Made by a program: the position numbers and the translations under genes
Notes under the pieces: model-generated
Seen by the model: only the letters and a program-made list of their open reading frames with translations
The model's database searches: none
What the model was told of the DNA's origin: nothing
In this document: one piece after another, positions 25,649 to 33,592 of the stretch
Layout of the letters: every line of letters starts with the position of its first letter
Numbering within the stretch: the first letter of the stretch is position 1
Source: Mucilaginibacter boryungensis
GTDB taxonomy: Bacteria > Bacteroidota > Bacteroidia > Sphingobacteriales > Sphingobacteriaceae
Length of the DNA stretch: 64,000 nucleotides
Assembly (NCBI RefSeq): GCF_015221995.1
Contig: NZ_JADFFM010000001.1
Coordinates: 434,001 to 498,000, forward strand
Direction: 5' to 3'

Positions 25649-25703
25649 TTGGGGTGGGGGTTATATTGATTTAAATATAACCTTTTTCAAACAAATAGTA
25701 TAA

Positions 25704-26120
25704 TCAAAAAGACATTCCCTGCATATAGGATTGCAGCAGTATGGTGGCCGATACGGTATCTACCAAACCTTTATCCTGCCGATCTTTTTTATTGCGTCCG
25801 CTGGCCAGGATGGCTGCCGAAGCCATTTTTGATGTGAAACGTTCATCCAGCATGGAGATGTGGATATCCGGGAACTGCTTCTTCAGCAAATTAACAAATC
25901 CCTTTACATGCTGTGCCGATTGCGAGGGCGTGTTATCCATTTGTTTTGGTTCGCCCACTATAAAGCGTTCAATCTGCTCGGTTTGCATGTATTTTTTCAA
26001 ATACGCTATAATATCGTTAGGGTGTATGGTATCCAGTCCGGTGGCAATAATTTGCAGCGGATCTGTTACGGCTATGCCGATGCGTTTGGTGCCGTAATCG
26101 AAGGCCATTAACCTTGCCAT
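25704..26120 (-). CDS. ruvX: RuvX/YqgF-family endonuclease (rRNA 5' maturation / Holliday junction resolvase-like)
   Basis: 138 residues from the ATG at 26120. The RNase H-like acidic set is visible: FDYGTKRIG (Asp7), GEPKQMDNTPS, LDERFTSKMA and the DTVSATILLQSY Asp near the end. In bacteria YqgF matures the 5' end of 16S rRNA; the resolvase role is older annotation. It is divergent from holB, with an inverted word repeat between the two start codons. Confidence 0.92.
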   Translation of the reverse strand: MARLMAFDYGTKRIGIAVTDPLQIIATGLDTIHPNDIIAYLKKYMQTEQIERFIVGEPKQMDNTPSQSAQHVKGFVNLLKKQFPDIHISMLDERFTSKMASAAILASGRNKKDRQDKGLVDTVSATILLQSYMQGMSF

Positions 26121-26124
26121 CAAT

Positions 26125-26243
26125 TGAGAGATATGAAATTTGAGATTTGAGATAGAAGCATCATACAAAGGTAATTATTCTGTCATGGATAGTATCAATG
26201 TAAACACACTTGTCTCAAATCTTAAATCTAACAACTCAAATTT
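26125..26243. repeat. Inverted word repeat between ruvX and holB (family F)
   Basis: GATATGAAATTTGAGATTTGAGATA (26129-26153) is mirrored by TCTCAAATCTTAAATC...CTCAAATTT (26213-26243), about 60 bp apart. Words of the form ATTTGAGAT recur on both arms. Confidence 0.65.
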
Positions 26244-26268
26244 CCACACCAATTACTATCTTGCACCA

Positions 26269-27414
26269 ATGCAGTTTAAAGAAATAGTTGGACAGGCAGC
26301 GGTAAAGCAAAGGCTCATTGCTTCGGTAACGGAGAACCGGGTAAGTCATGCACAATTATTTTTAGGGCCGGAGGGCTCGGGTAATTTACCGCTGGCAGTG
26401 GCCTATGCGCAGTATGTATCGTGCGAAGACCGCCAGCCTGACGATTCCTGCGGGGCATGTGCATCGTGCCGTAAATATCAAAAACTGGCCCACCCCGATC
26501 TGCATTTCTCGTACCCGTTCTTTGCTAAGCACAAAGATGATACCGCGCTTACATTTATTGAACAATGGCGTGAAGCGTTGCTGGCCAATCCATATGTAAG
26601 CCTTGATACCTGGCGCGGGTACCTGGATGCCGAAAATAAACAAGCTAATATTAATATCGCCGAATGCCATCAGATCATCAAAAAGCTGAGCCTGAAGCCA
26701 TTCGAATCGATTTATAAAGTACTGATACTTTGGTTACCCGAATACCTGGACAAAGAAGGGAACTCGCTGCTGAAGATCATAGAAGAGCCCCAGCCCAACA
26801 CCCTGTTTTTATTAGTGGCGCAAAACCAGGACCAAATACTGAATACCATCCTCTCGCGCACGCAACTGATAAAGATCCCGTCGCTGGAATATAACGATAT
26901 TAAAGACTATTTAACCTACCATCAGGGGCAGACCCAGCATGCAGCCGAAGAGATTGCCTACCTGAGCAATGGCAACATGACGGAAGCGCTAAGCATGATC
27001 AACCAGGAAGGCAGCAATTATCATCAACTGTTTGTTAAATGGTTGCGCATGTGCTTTGGTAATAAAGGCAGCGAGGTGGTAAGTTTTACAGACCAACTGG
27101 CAAAGCTGGGCCGCGAGAACCAAAAGAATTTTTTAAAGTATGGCATTAGCTTTATCCGGGAATGCTGCCTGCTGCTAGCTGGTGCCGGTAACCTGGTGCA
27201 CTTGCCTGCCGCAGAACTGGAAACAGCACAAAAAATGATAGGTGTAATGAATATGGCGCAGGCTGAAGCCATTAGTGCCGAGCTTGAAAAAGCGCATTAT
27301 CATGTAGAGAGAAATGCTAATCCTAAAATATTGTTTTTAGATGTATCTTTACAAATTATTAAGATACTGTTTTTTAAAACGTTCCCGCAAGGGGCTCAAT
27401 ATATACCAAGCTAA
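26269..27414 (+). CDS. holB: DNA polymerase III delta' subunit (clamp-loader ATPase-like)
   Basis: 381 residues from the ATG at 26269 (MQFKEIVGQ, the usual clamp-loader start). It has the SHAQLFLGPEGSGNLPLA pseudo-P-loop, where the Walker A Lys is replaced (GPEGSGNL), the zinc-module cysteines CEDRQPDDSCGACASCRKY, and SLKPFESIYKVLIL and NSLLKIIEEP segments. Delta' does not need to hydrolyse ATP, so the degenerate P-loop is expected. It opens the holB-ricT-gldH run; the next ATG is 2 bp after its stop. Confidence 0.9.
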   Translation: MQFKEIVGQAAVKQRLIASVTENRVSHAQLFLGPEGSGNLPLAVAYAQYVSCEDRQPDDSCGACASCRKYQKLAHPDLHFSYPFFAKHKDDTALTFIEQWREALLANPYVSLDTWRGYLDAENKQANINIAECHQIIKKLSLKPFESIYKVLILWLPEYLDKEGNSLLKIIEEPQPNTLFLLVAQNQDQILNTILSRTQLIKIPSLEYNDIKDYLTYHQGQTQHAAEEIAYLSNGNMTEALSMINQEGSNYHQLFVKWLRMCFGNKGSEVVSFTDQLAKLGRENQKNFLKYGISFIRECCLLLAGAGNLVHLPAAELETAQKMIGVMNMAQAEAISAELEKAHYHVERNANPKILFLDVSLQIIKILFFKTFPQGAQYIPS

Positions 27415-27416
27415 TT

Positions 27417-28832
27417 ATGGGATGTGGAAGTTGTTCAACAGGTGGTGGATGCGCCCCTGCTGGCTGCAAAAGTAATGGCGCGTGCCTTACCAATGGTTGC
27501 AGCAAACTGGATGTTTACGACTGGCTGTCGCATATGGACATGCCGGCAAATTATAAGCCGTTCCAAATCGTTGAAATAAAATTCAAGGGTTCAAGAAAGG
27601 ATTTTTACGTTAACCAGGATAATATATACCTGGAGGCAGGCGAACTGGTAGCAGTGGAAACTACTACCGGGGGGTATGATATAGGCCACGTATCGCTAAC
27701 CGGCGAACTGGTGCGCATGCAAATGACCAAGCGCCATGTTAAAGAAGCCGATGTTGCTAAAAAAATATATCGCAAAGCTACCGAAGCTGATGTGAACAAG
27801 TGGAAAATGGCGAAGGATTTGGAATGGGAAACTATGCACAAGGCCCGTACCCTGGCGCTGGAACTTAACCTGAGCATGAAGCTGAGCGATGTAGATTACC
27901 AGGGTGATAAAACCAAAGCTACCTTTTATTATACTGCTGAAGGCCGGGTTGATTTTCGCGAGCTGATCAAAAAAATGGCCGAGCAGTTCCGTATCCGTAT
28001 CGAGATGCGACAGATAGGCATGCGCCAGGAAGCCAGTCGTTTAGGTGGTATCGGTTCATGCGGCCGCGAATTATGCTGCAGTACCTGGTTAACCGACTTT
28101 AAAACGGTATCTACTTCGGCAGCGCGCTATCAAAACTTATCATTAAACACACTAAAATTAGCGGGGCAATGCGGCAAATTGAAATGCTGCCTTAACTACG
28201 AACTGGACACCTATATGGATGCCCTGAAAACCATCCCCGATAATGTAAACATCCTACGTACGGAACGTGGTGATGCCCGTTTGCAAAAAACCGACATTTT
28301 TAAACAATTAATGTGGTTTAGCTTACCCGGCGAGGAAACCTGGATGCCAATTAAAGCGAGCCGTGCAAAGGAAATTCAAAGATTGAACAGAGAGGGGATT
28401 ACCCCGCCGGATTTGGGTGAACCAGTGGAAATAACCGCACCTGTTGCCAAAGCATTCGACTACGAAAACGTGGTTGGGCAGGATAGCCTTACCCGGTTAG
28501 ATGAACGTAACCGCAATCGTAACAATCGCAATAAAAAGCCAAATCGCGGACAGGGTGGTCAGCAAGGCCAGCAACCGCGTCAGCAGGAGCGGGGTGGACA
28601 GCGCCCGCAACAGCAGCCAAATCAGCCCCGGCCACAGGGACAAGGAGGACAGCCAGGCGGTCAGCCAAGGCCGGCAAACCCGCAACAGGCACGAGGCGAA
28701 GGGGGCCAGACAAACCAACCGCGCGACCCGAATGCACCGGAAAGGACAGGCCAGAATAAACGCAGGCACCGCCCCAACCGTAATAAAAACCGTAACAACC
28801 CAAATGGCGGTAGCAATGAAACAGGCGCATAA
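27417..28832 (+). CDS. RicT/YaaT-like PSP1-domain protein with Cys-rich head and basic tail
   Basis: 471 residues in three parts. Residues 1-28 carry six cysteines (3, 6, 12, 17, 23, 28) in a Gly-rich stretch. Residues 35-350 are the PSP1 domain with the Ric-type cysteine region (GSCGRELCCSTWL then GQCGKLKCCLNYE), which binds Fe-S clusters in the B. subtilis RicAFT complex that controls RNase Y-dependent mRNA processing. From about 362 the tail is rich in Asn, Arg, Gly, Gln and Pro and is probably a disordered RNA-binding segment. The gldH start overlaps its last 17 bases in another frame. Confidence 0.9.
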   Translation: MGCGSCSTGGGCAPAGCKSNGACLTNGCSKLDVYDWLSHMDMPANYKPFQIVEIKFKGSRKDFYVNQDNIYLEAGELVAVETTTGGYDIGHVSLTGELVRMQMTKRHVKEADVAKKIYRKATEADVNKWKMAKDLEWETMHKARTLALELNLSMKLSDVDYQGDKTKATFYYTAEGRVDFRELIKKMAEQFRIRIEMRQIGMRQEASRLGGIGSCGRELCCSTWLTDFKTVSTSAARYQNLSLNTLKLAGQCGKLKCCLNYELDTYMDALKTIPDNVNILRTERGDARLQKTDIFKQLMWFSLPGEETWMPIKASRAKEIQRLNREGITPPDLGEPVEITAPVAKAFDYENVVGQDSLTRLDERNRNRNNRNKKPNRGQGGQQGQQPRQQERGGQRPQQQPNQPRPQGQGGQPGGQPRPANPQQARGEGGQTNQPRDPNAPERTGQNKRRHRPNRNKNRNNPNGGSNETGA

Positions 28833-29298
28833 AATATTGTTAGGACTGGTTGCTTTAGTGGGGATAACGGCAGTAACCAGCTGTAGTGACCCTAATGGGA
28901 TTTTTGATCAGAATACGCCAATTGTTAACCATAACTGGGCATACGTAAATAATATTACTTACAATGTTAAAATTGATGATCCATCAATAGCCTATAATCT
29001 GTATTTCAATCTGCGTGTAACCGGCGATTATAAATATTCCAACCTGTTTGTGCTTCTACACACCACTGGCCCAAATCAAAAACCGGCGGTGGTGCGTTAC
29101 GAACTTAAGCTGGCCAATTTGCAGGGCGAATGGTTAGGCAGCGGATCAGGAAACCTGTATAGCTATCAAATCCCATTTGAAGGCAAATATCACTTTCCAG
29201 CTAAAGGGGTATACCGTTTTGAGATAGAACAAAACATGCGCGATAACCCCTTACACGAGGTTAGCGATGTAGGGCTGCGGGTAGAGAAAGCACAATAA
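28816..29298 (+). CDS. gldH: Gliding motility lipoprotein GldH
   Basis: 160 residues from the ATG at 28816. A lipoprotein signal with TAVTSCSDPNG (Cys at about 22) is followed by the GldH pattern: PIVNHNWAYVN, a central FVLLHTTGP strand and GVYRFEIEQNMRDNPL near the C-terminus. GldH is needed for gliding and associated secretion in Flavobacterium; in non-gliding relatives it is retained with an unclear role. Overlap with the ricT 3' end implies coupled translation. A longer in-frame extension upstream is only the shadow of the ricT tail. Confidence 0.9.
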   Translation: MKQAHKILLGLVALVGITAVTSCSDPNGIFDQNTPIVNHNWAYVNNITYNVKIDDPSIAYNLYFNLRVTGDYKYSNLFVLLHTTGPNQKPAVVRYELKLANLQGEWLGSGSGNLYSYQIPFEGKYHFPAKGVYRFEIEQNMRDNPLHEVSDVGLRVEKAQ

Positions 29299-29305
29299 AA
29301 TTCAA

Positions 29306-29911
29306 TTAGTTTTCAGCAGCCAGTTCGGCGTAACGCATATCGCTGCGCAGCGATGCAAAGCGGTTACGTTGTATTTGGGTAAGTTTCTTTTCTACTTCGA
29401 TAATTTCTATCAGCCAGCCATGCGAGGCGGCAATTTCACGCGCTTCCAGCAAATCCTGTTGGGCCAGTATAAAATCACCAATCTCACATTTTACCATAGC
29501 CAGTTTGCTTAAGTTTGATATGGTAAGTTTATTGTTGTTTTGTTGCCTGGCTAAAAATGTGCTTTGCAGAAAATACCATTTAGCTTCCGAAAAACGGTTT
29601 TGTTGGACATATAGCTGGGCCAGATCGCGGAAATTATAGCTGGCTACATCATATATTCTGAAACGCATATTATGCTGGGCGGTTTTCATAGCCGCCTGTT
29701 CGGCCAGTTCTAAACTATAATCGCCTGGCAATAAAGTATGGGTATGAATGCGCGGATGCGGGGTAACAGTAACCGGCAGGAAATTTTTTTGTAGCTGCAA
29801 CTGTGCATTTTCCAATTCGGCAGGGCGCGGTTCAACTTTCTTCAGCTTCCACCATTGCGCCGATGCACTGATACTTATGCTACAGAAAAGAATAAGTAGG
29901 GCTATCCTCAT
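29306..29911 (-). CDS. Exported TPR-like protein of unknown function
   Basis: 201 residues with a signal peptide (MRIALLILFCSISISASAQ) and helical pairs resembling tetratricopeptide repeats between residues 70 and 180 (NFRDLAQLYVQQNRFSEAKWYFLQS, LSKLAMVKCEIGDFILAQQDL). TPR-type repeats normally hold protein partners; it should act in the periplasm. Convergent with gldH across 7 bp. No specific family recognised. Confidence 0.72.
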   Translation of the reverse strand: MRIALLILFCSISISASAQWWKLKKVEPRPAELENAQLQLQKNFLPVTVTPHPRIHTHTLLPGDYSLELAEQAAMKTAQHNMRFRIYDVASYNFRDLAQLYVQQNRFSEAKWYFLQSTFLARQQNNNKLTISNLSKLAMVKCEIGDFILAQQDLLEAREIAASHGWLIEIIEVEKKLTQIQRNRFASLRSDMRYAELAAEN

Positions 29912-30006
29912 TTAACAGTATTGGGTTTAATTAATTTAACCAGGACGCAAAGATAAAATGAAATAGTGATGATTTACAATACTTTGTGTAATTGGCAGGT
30001 AAATAG

Positions 30007-30849
30007 TTATTCAAACACATCCACATCGCCATCATGGCAGGCCCATACCATATAAGGATGGGTATCGGTATGATATACTTCACCCTTCTCGCTAATGGCT
30101 ATCAATCCGGCAAAGCCATCATGGGCTTTTATCTCGTTAATGGTTTTTTGACAGGCAATAGCTAAAGGCATACCATCGGTAACACGGGTAGCTATGGTTG
30201 AAGCCATTGCCCCGCTTACAATATCCTCGCCAATGCCTGTGCATGATATACCGGCACAGGTATTGGCAAAGTTACCTGCCGTGGTGGCCGAATCGCTTAC
30301 CCGGCCGGGTATTTCAAAGCCTTTTCCCCCTGTAGAAGTAGCTGCGGCTAAATCGCCATAAATATCCAGCGCTACACAGCCTACTGTTCCTAAGCGGATA
30401 GAGTCGCTCAATTTTTTCTCGTACTCATGCCTGCGCTGTGGGGTTTCAGGATTATAATATTCAAATCCATAGTTACGGGCAAAGGCTTCGGCGCAATCGC
30501 CTCCCAAAACCCTATCGTCAAAATGGATCAATTTTTCGGCAATCAGTATAGGATTTTTAACATTTTCTATATTGATAACACCTGCAAAGCGATGCGTTTT
30601 CCCATCCATTAATCCGGCGCTCATCCGTATACGCCCATCACTTTGAATTTGCGAGCCTGTACCGGCATTAAACAGATCGCAATCTTCCAGTAAACTAACT
30701 GTATACACTACTGTTTGTGCAGCCGTATGCTTTTGCAGGTATTTATAACCCATGGTTACAATTTCCTTTAACACTTCCTGTTTAGCTTGCTTAATTTCCT
30801 GGTTGGTCAGCGATTCGCTGAAGAAACCACCATGAATGATCAGTTTCAT
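30007..30849 (-). CDS. Isoaspartyl peptidase / L-asparaginase (Ntn hydrolase)
   Basis: 280 residues of the plant-type asparaginase family. The N-terminal IIHGG, the NAGTGS loop at 61-66 and the autocleavage site GTVGCVALD with nucleophile Thr155 are all visible, plus the substrate loop ATSTGG near 175. The precursor should cut itself before Thr155 into two chains. It hydrolyses isoaspartyl dipeptides and asparagine. No signal peptide is seen, so it is cytoplasmic. It stands alone in a region of leftward genes. Confidence 0.9.
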   Translation of the reverse strand: MKLIIHGGFFSESLTNQEIKQAKQEVLKEIVTMGYKYLQKHTAAQTVVYTVSLLEDCDLFNAGTGSQIQSDGRIRMSAGLMDGKTHRFAGVINIENVKNPILIAEKLIHFDDRVLGGDCAEAFARNYGFEYYNPETPQRRHEYEKKLSDSIRLGTVGCVALDIYGDLAAATSTGGKGFEIPGRVSDSATTAGNFANTCAGISCTGIGEDIVSGAMASTIATRVTDGMPLAIACQKTINEIKAHDGFAGLIAISEKGEVYHTDTHPYMVWACHDGDVDVFE

Positions 30850-31048
30850 ATCTGCACGTTTAGCTGTAATTCCCGGCGGGCTATCTATTTTAACGTTTAA
30901 TTAAACGTTGGGGTATACAAGTTAGGAAATTTAATTGTTAAATCCAGCTATCGTAAGATAAATAGAAAGCTTTAGCGCCATAGTTATACACTGAAATTTC
31001 AACAGCTAAGAAATAGCTTCCTTTTTGGCCAAACAGGTAAAGTCGAGA

Positions 31049-31720
31049 TTACAAGCTTTCAAACGGTACGTCCAGCAATTCATATTGCTGCCAGCCGTTA
31101 AAATCAAAATGCCACCATTCTGTTTTTAGGGCAGTAAAGCCATGCAATTGCATAATTGACTTTAATAATTCGCGGTTTTGTATTTGATTGGCAGGCAGAT
31201 CGGCATAAGCCGACGCGGCTTTACGGCTAAAGCTATCGAATGGAGTAGGCATGGCCAATTCCTTCCCGGTTTTCAGGTTAATAACGCTGAGGTCGATAGC
31301 GCAACCACGATTATGTTTTGATCCTAACTTGGGGTTAGCTACAAAATTGGTATCAGGTGTCATTTTAAAAAAAGCTACAGTTACCGCATAAGGACGATAG
31401 GCATCGTATATTTTTAGTCCCAAACCCTGTTGTTTCAATTGGGCTTGCACTTGTTTTAAGCCCTCAACTACGGGTGCGCGCGCAAAAGCCCTGGCCTGTT
31501 TGTACATAGCCCGGTGCATAAAGTTATCCTTGGTAGCATACTTAATATCCAGCTTAATACCAGGAATGGCTTTGCTGATCTCTACCAACCGTTTATCGGG
31601 CGATGTTTTAATTTGGGTGATATATTGCCGCTCACTTAGTACATGGGGTTGCTGTTGCGCATTGGCCGCAAAGTGTGTGCACAGCAAGAAAAAACAAAAC
31701 GCTAAGGCGATACGCTGCAT
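31049..31720 (-). CDS. Exported D-alanyl-D-alanine dipeptidase (VanX/DdpX-like, M15)
   Basis: 223 residues with a signal peptide (about 1-21, ending AANAQ). The M15D zinc site is intact: SKHNRGCAIDLS (SxHxxGxAxD) and ExxH in EWWHFDF. VanX-family enzymes cut free D-Ala-D-Ala. A periplasmic location means it would act on released cell-wall dipeptide rather than confer vancomycin resistance (inference). It follows the alanine dehydrogenase gene by 11 bp, suggesting one transcript and linked alanine use. Confidence 0.9.
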   Translation of the reverse strand: MQRIALAFCFFLLCTHFAANAQQQPHVLSERQYITQIKTSPDKRLVEISKAIPGIKLDIKYATKDNFMHRAMYKQARAFARAPVVEGLKQVQAQLKQQGLGLKIYDAYRPYAVTVAFFKMTPDTNFVANPKLGSKHNRGCAIDLSVINLKTGKELAMPTPFDSFSRKAASAYADLPANQIQNRELLKSIMQLHGFTALKTEWWHFDFNGWQQYELLDVPFESL

Positions 31721-31731
31721 AAATAATTACG

Positions 31732-32961
31732 TTAATGGTGCGATACCACCAGTAGGTCTAAATCCTTGCATGGGATATTGAAACGTTCGCCAATGTGCTT
31801 GTTGGTGAGTTGGCCCTGGTAAATGTATACCGCGTTACGAACGCCTGCAGTGCGCCATATTACATTTTTAATGCCGCCCTGTTCGCCAATATCTAATAGT
31901 ATCGGGGTGAAAATGTTGGTAAGCGCATAGGTTGCTGTCCGCGCCACACGCGATGCAATATTAGGTACGCAATAATGGATCACATCGTATTTACGAAATA
32001 CAGGATGGGTATGGTTAGTTACCTCTGATGTTTCAAAGCAACCGCCCTGGTCGATACTTACATCAATGATCACCGAATTTGGCTTCATCCGGCTAACGGT
32101 TTCCTCAGTAACGATACATGGACTGCGCCCATCCTCGGCCCGCATAGCCCCAATGGCCACATCGCAGGTAGTAATGGCTTTCTCCAGTACAATTGGTTGT
32201 ACTACAGATGTGAATACCCGGGTGCCAATGTTGTTTTGCAAGCGGCGAAGCTTGTATATGGATGGATCGAAAACTTTTACCTGGGCACCCAAGGATATAG
32301 CTGTACGCGCGGCATATTCGCCAACGGTACCTGCGCCTAATATTACAATTTCGGTAGGTGGTACGCCGGTAATACCGCCCAGCATCAAGCCTTTTCCTTC
32401 AAACACATTACTTAGGTATTCAGCAGCTATCAGGACGGACGTTGCACCGACGATCTCGCTCATCGCTCTTATTACCGTAAGCGATCCGCCTTCATCCTGC
32501 AAATGCTCGTAACTTAAAGCCGTGATCTTTTTGTTCAGCATTGCCTGCAGGCAGTCGGCATTTAAAGTAGAAATTTGAAGGGTAGATATTAATATCTGGT
32601 TCATCTTCATCAGTTGAATCTCAGACATGGTGGGCGGGGCCACCTTCATGATCAGATCTGACGCTTCATACACCGATTTATGGTCGTATACAATGCGGGC
32701 GCCCTGTTCGCTATAGTCTTTATCGGTGAAGTTGGCGGCTTTGCCGGCATTGCTTTCCAGTATTACCTCGTGCCCGTTATTGACAAGCAAGGCTACCGAC
32801 AACGGGGTTAAAGGTATCCTGTTCTCCTGGAACGATACCTCTTTAGGTATGCCGATATATAGCTTGTTTTTTTTGTTCTTCACCTCCAGCATTGATTCCT
32901 GGGGCTGCATCATTGCCTGTTTGGCAACGTCAGAAAATCCGCTATATTTCCCTGAGCTCAT
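31732..32961 (-). CDS. ald: Alanine dehydrogenase
   Basis: 409 residues. The N-terminal GIPKEVSFQENRIPLTP matches the alanine dehydrogenase/transhydrogenase family; VPPTEIVILGAGTVGEYAARTA is the NAD-binding Rossmann turn and DVSIDQGGCFETSE the conserved acidic loop. The enzyme reversibly deaminates L-alanine to pyruvate. It carries an N-terminal extension of about 30 residues relative to the classical Ald. Upstream is tsaE (45 bp) and downstream the D-Ala-D-Ala dipeptidase (11 bp). Confidence 0.9.
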   Translation of the reverse strand: MSSGKYSGFSDVAKQAMMQPQESMLEVKNKKNKLYIGIPKEVSFQENRIPLTPLSVALLVNNGHEVILESNAGKAANFTDKDYSEQGARIVYDHKSVYEASDLIMKVAPPTMSEIQLMKMNQILISTLQISTLNADCLQAMLNKKITALSYEHLQDEGGSLTVIRAMSEIVGATSVLIAAEYLSNVFEGKGLMLGGITGVPPTEIVILGAGTVGEYAARTAISLGAQVKVFDPSIYKLRRLQNNIGTRVFTSVVQPIVLEKAITTCDVAIGAMRAEDGRSPCIVTEETVSRMKPNSVIIDVSIDQGGCFETSEVTNHTHPVFRKYDVIHYCVPNIASRVARTATYALTNIFTPILLDIGEQGGIKNVIWRTAGVRNAVYIYQGQLTNKHIGERFNIPCKDLDLLVVSHH

Positions 32962-33006
32962 TCTTATATCTTTATGTTGACAGATGTAAAAATAGCTATT
33001 ATTACG

Positions 33007-33426
33007 TTAAATATTATTTAAAGTTATCTCTCGTTCACCATCTGCTTTTGCAACTATGTGGACTTCGGTATAATGTGCCGGGCGCAGATCGGGTATTTTT
33101 TCGGGCCACTCGATAAAACAGTAATCGCCCGAATAGAAATACTCTTCATATCCCATATCCAACGCTTCGGTTTGATTTTTTAAGCGATAAAAGTCGAAAT
33201 GAAAGATCCGGCCTTTCGTGCCTGCATACTCATTCACAATAGAAAAAGTAGGACTGCTGGTTTGGCCCGTTACGCCCAATTCCTGGCACAAGGCTTTTAT
33301 AAGCGTGGTTTTGCCGGCACCCATCTCGCCGTAAAAAAGGAAGATTTTTTGGGTTGATGCCGCTAAAACTTTGGCAGCGATGTCGTTTATTTGGTCAAGC
33401 GTAAACGTAAAAGATGTAGTGCTCAT
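33007..33426 (-). CDS. tsaE: TsaE, tRNA threonylcarbamoyladenosine biosynthesis ATPase
   Basis: 139 residues with the P-loop GEMGAGKTTLIKALCQELG near residues 31-50, the TSSPTFSIVNEY switch segment and HFDFYRLK. TsaE works with TsaB and TsaD to place t6A on ANN-decoding tRNAs. Typical length. It sits between porX and ald in a leftward series, an association that recurs in Bacteroidota from memory. Confidence 0.94.
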   Translation of the reverse strand: MSTTSFTFTLDQINDIAAKVLAASTQKIFLFYGEMGAGKTTLIKALCQELGVTGQTSSPTFSIVNEYAGTKGRIFHFDFYRLKNQTEALDMGYEEYFYSGDYCFIEWPEKIPDLRPAHYTEVHIVAKADGEREITLNNI

Positions 33427-33499
33427 ATCAGGCGCAAACGTATTTGAGTCAAAAATACGAATAAATGTTGTACACGTTTTTATCGTTGCCGTGCTTTAT

Positions 33500-33529
33500 G
33501 GGGATTCTTCGCTATCGCTCAGAATGAGG
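33500..33529. repeat. Family C half-repeat between tsaE and porX
   Basis: GGGGATTCTTCGCTATCGCT...AGAATGAGG matches one arm of the palindrome at 17274-17360. Its partner arm is missing. Confidence 0.7.
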
Positions 33530-33530
33530 A

Positions 33531-33561
33531 AGCCCTACGAAGTTTTAAGCTTCGTAGGGCT
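33531..33561. terminator. Hairpin downstream of porX
   Basis: AGCCCTACGAAG (33531-33542) pairs with CTTCGTAGGGCT (33550-33561) around TTTTAAG. It begins 31 bp after the porX stop. There is no strong U-tract, so it could be an mRNA 3' stabiliser rather than a terminator. Confidence 0.55.
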
Positions 33562-33592
33562 ATAAAATCATGTTAATCCTAAAATCACGGTC

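Noticed and set aside
28501..28815. N-terminal extension of the gldH frame
   Set aside because: It overlaps the low-complexity tail of ricT; the lipoprotein signal begins only at 28816.
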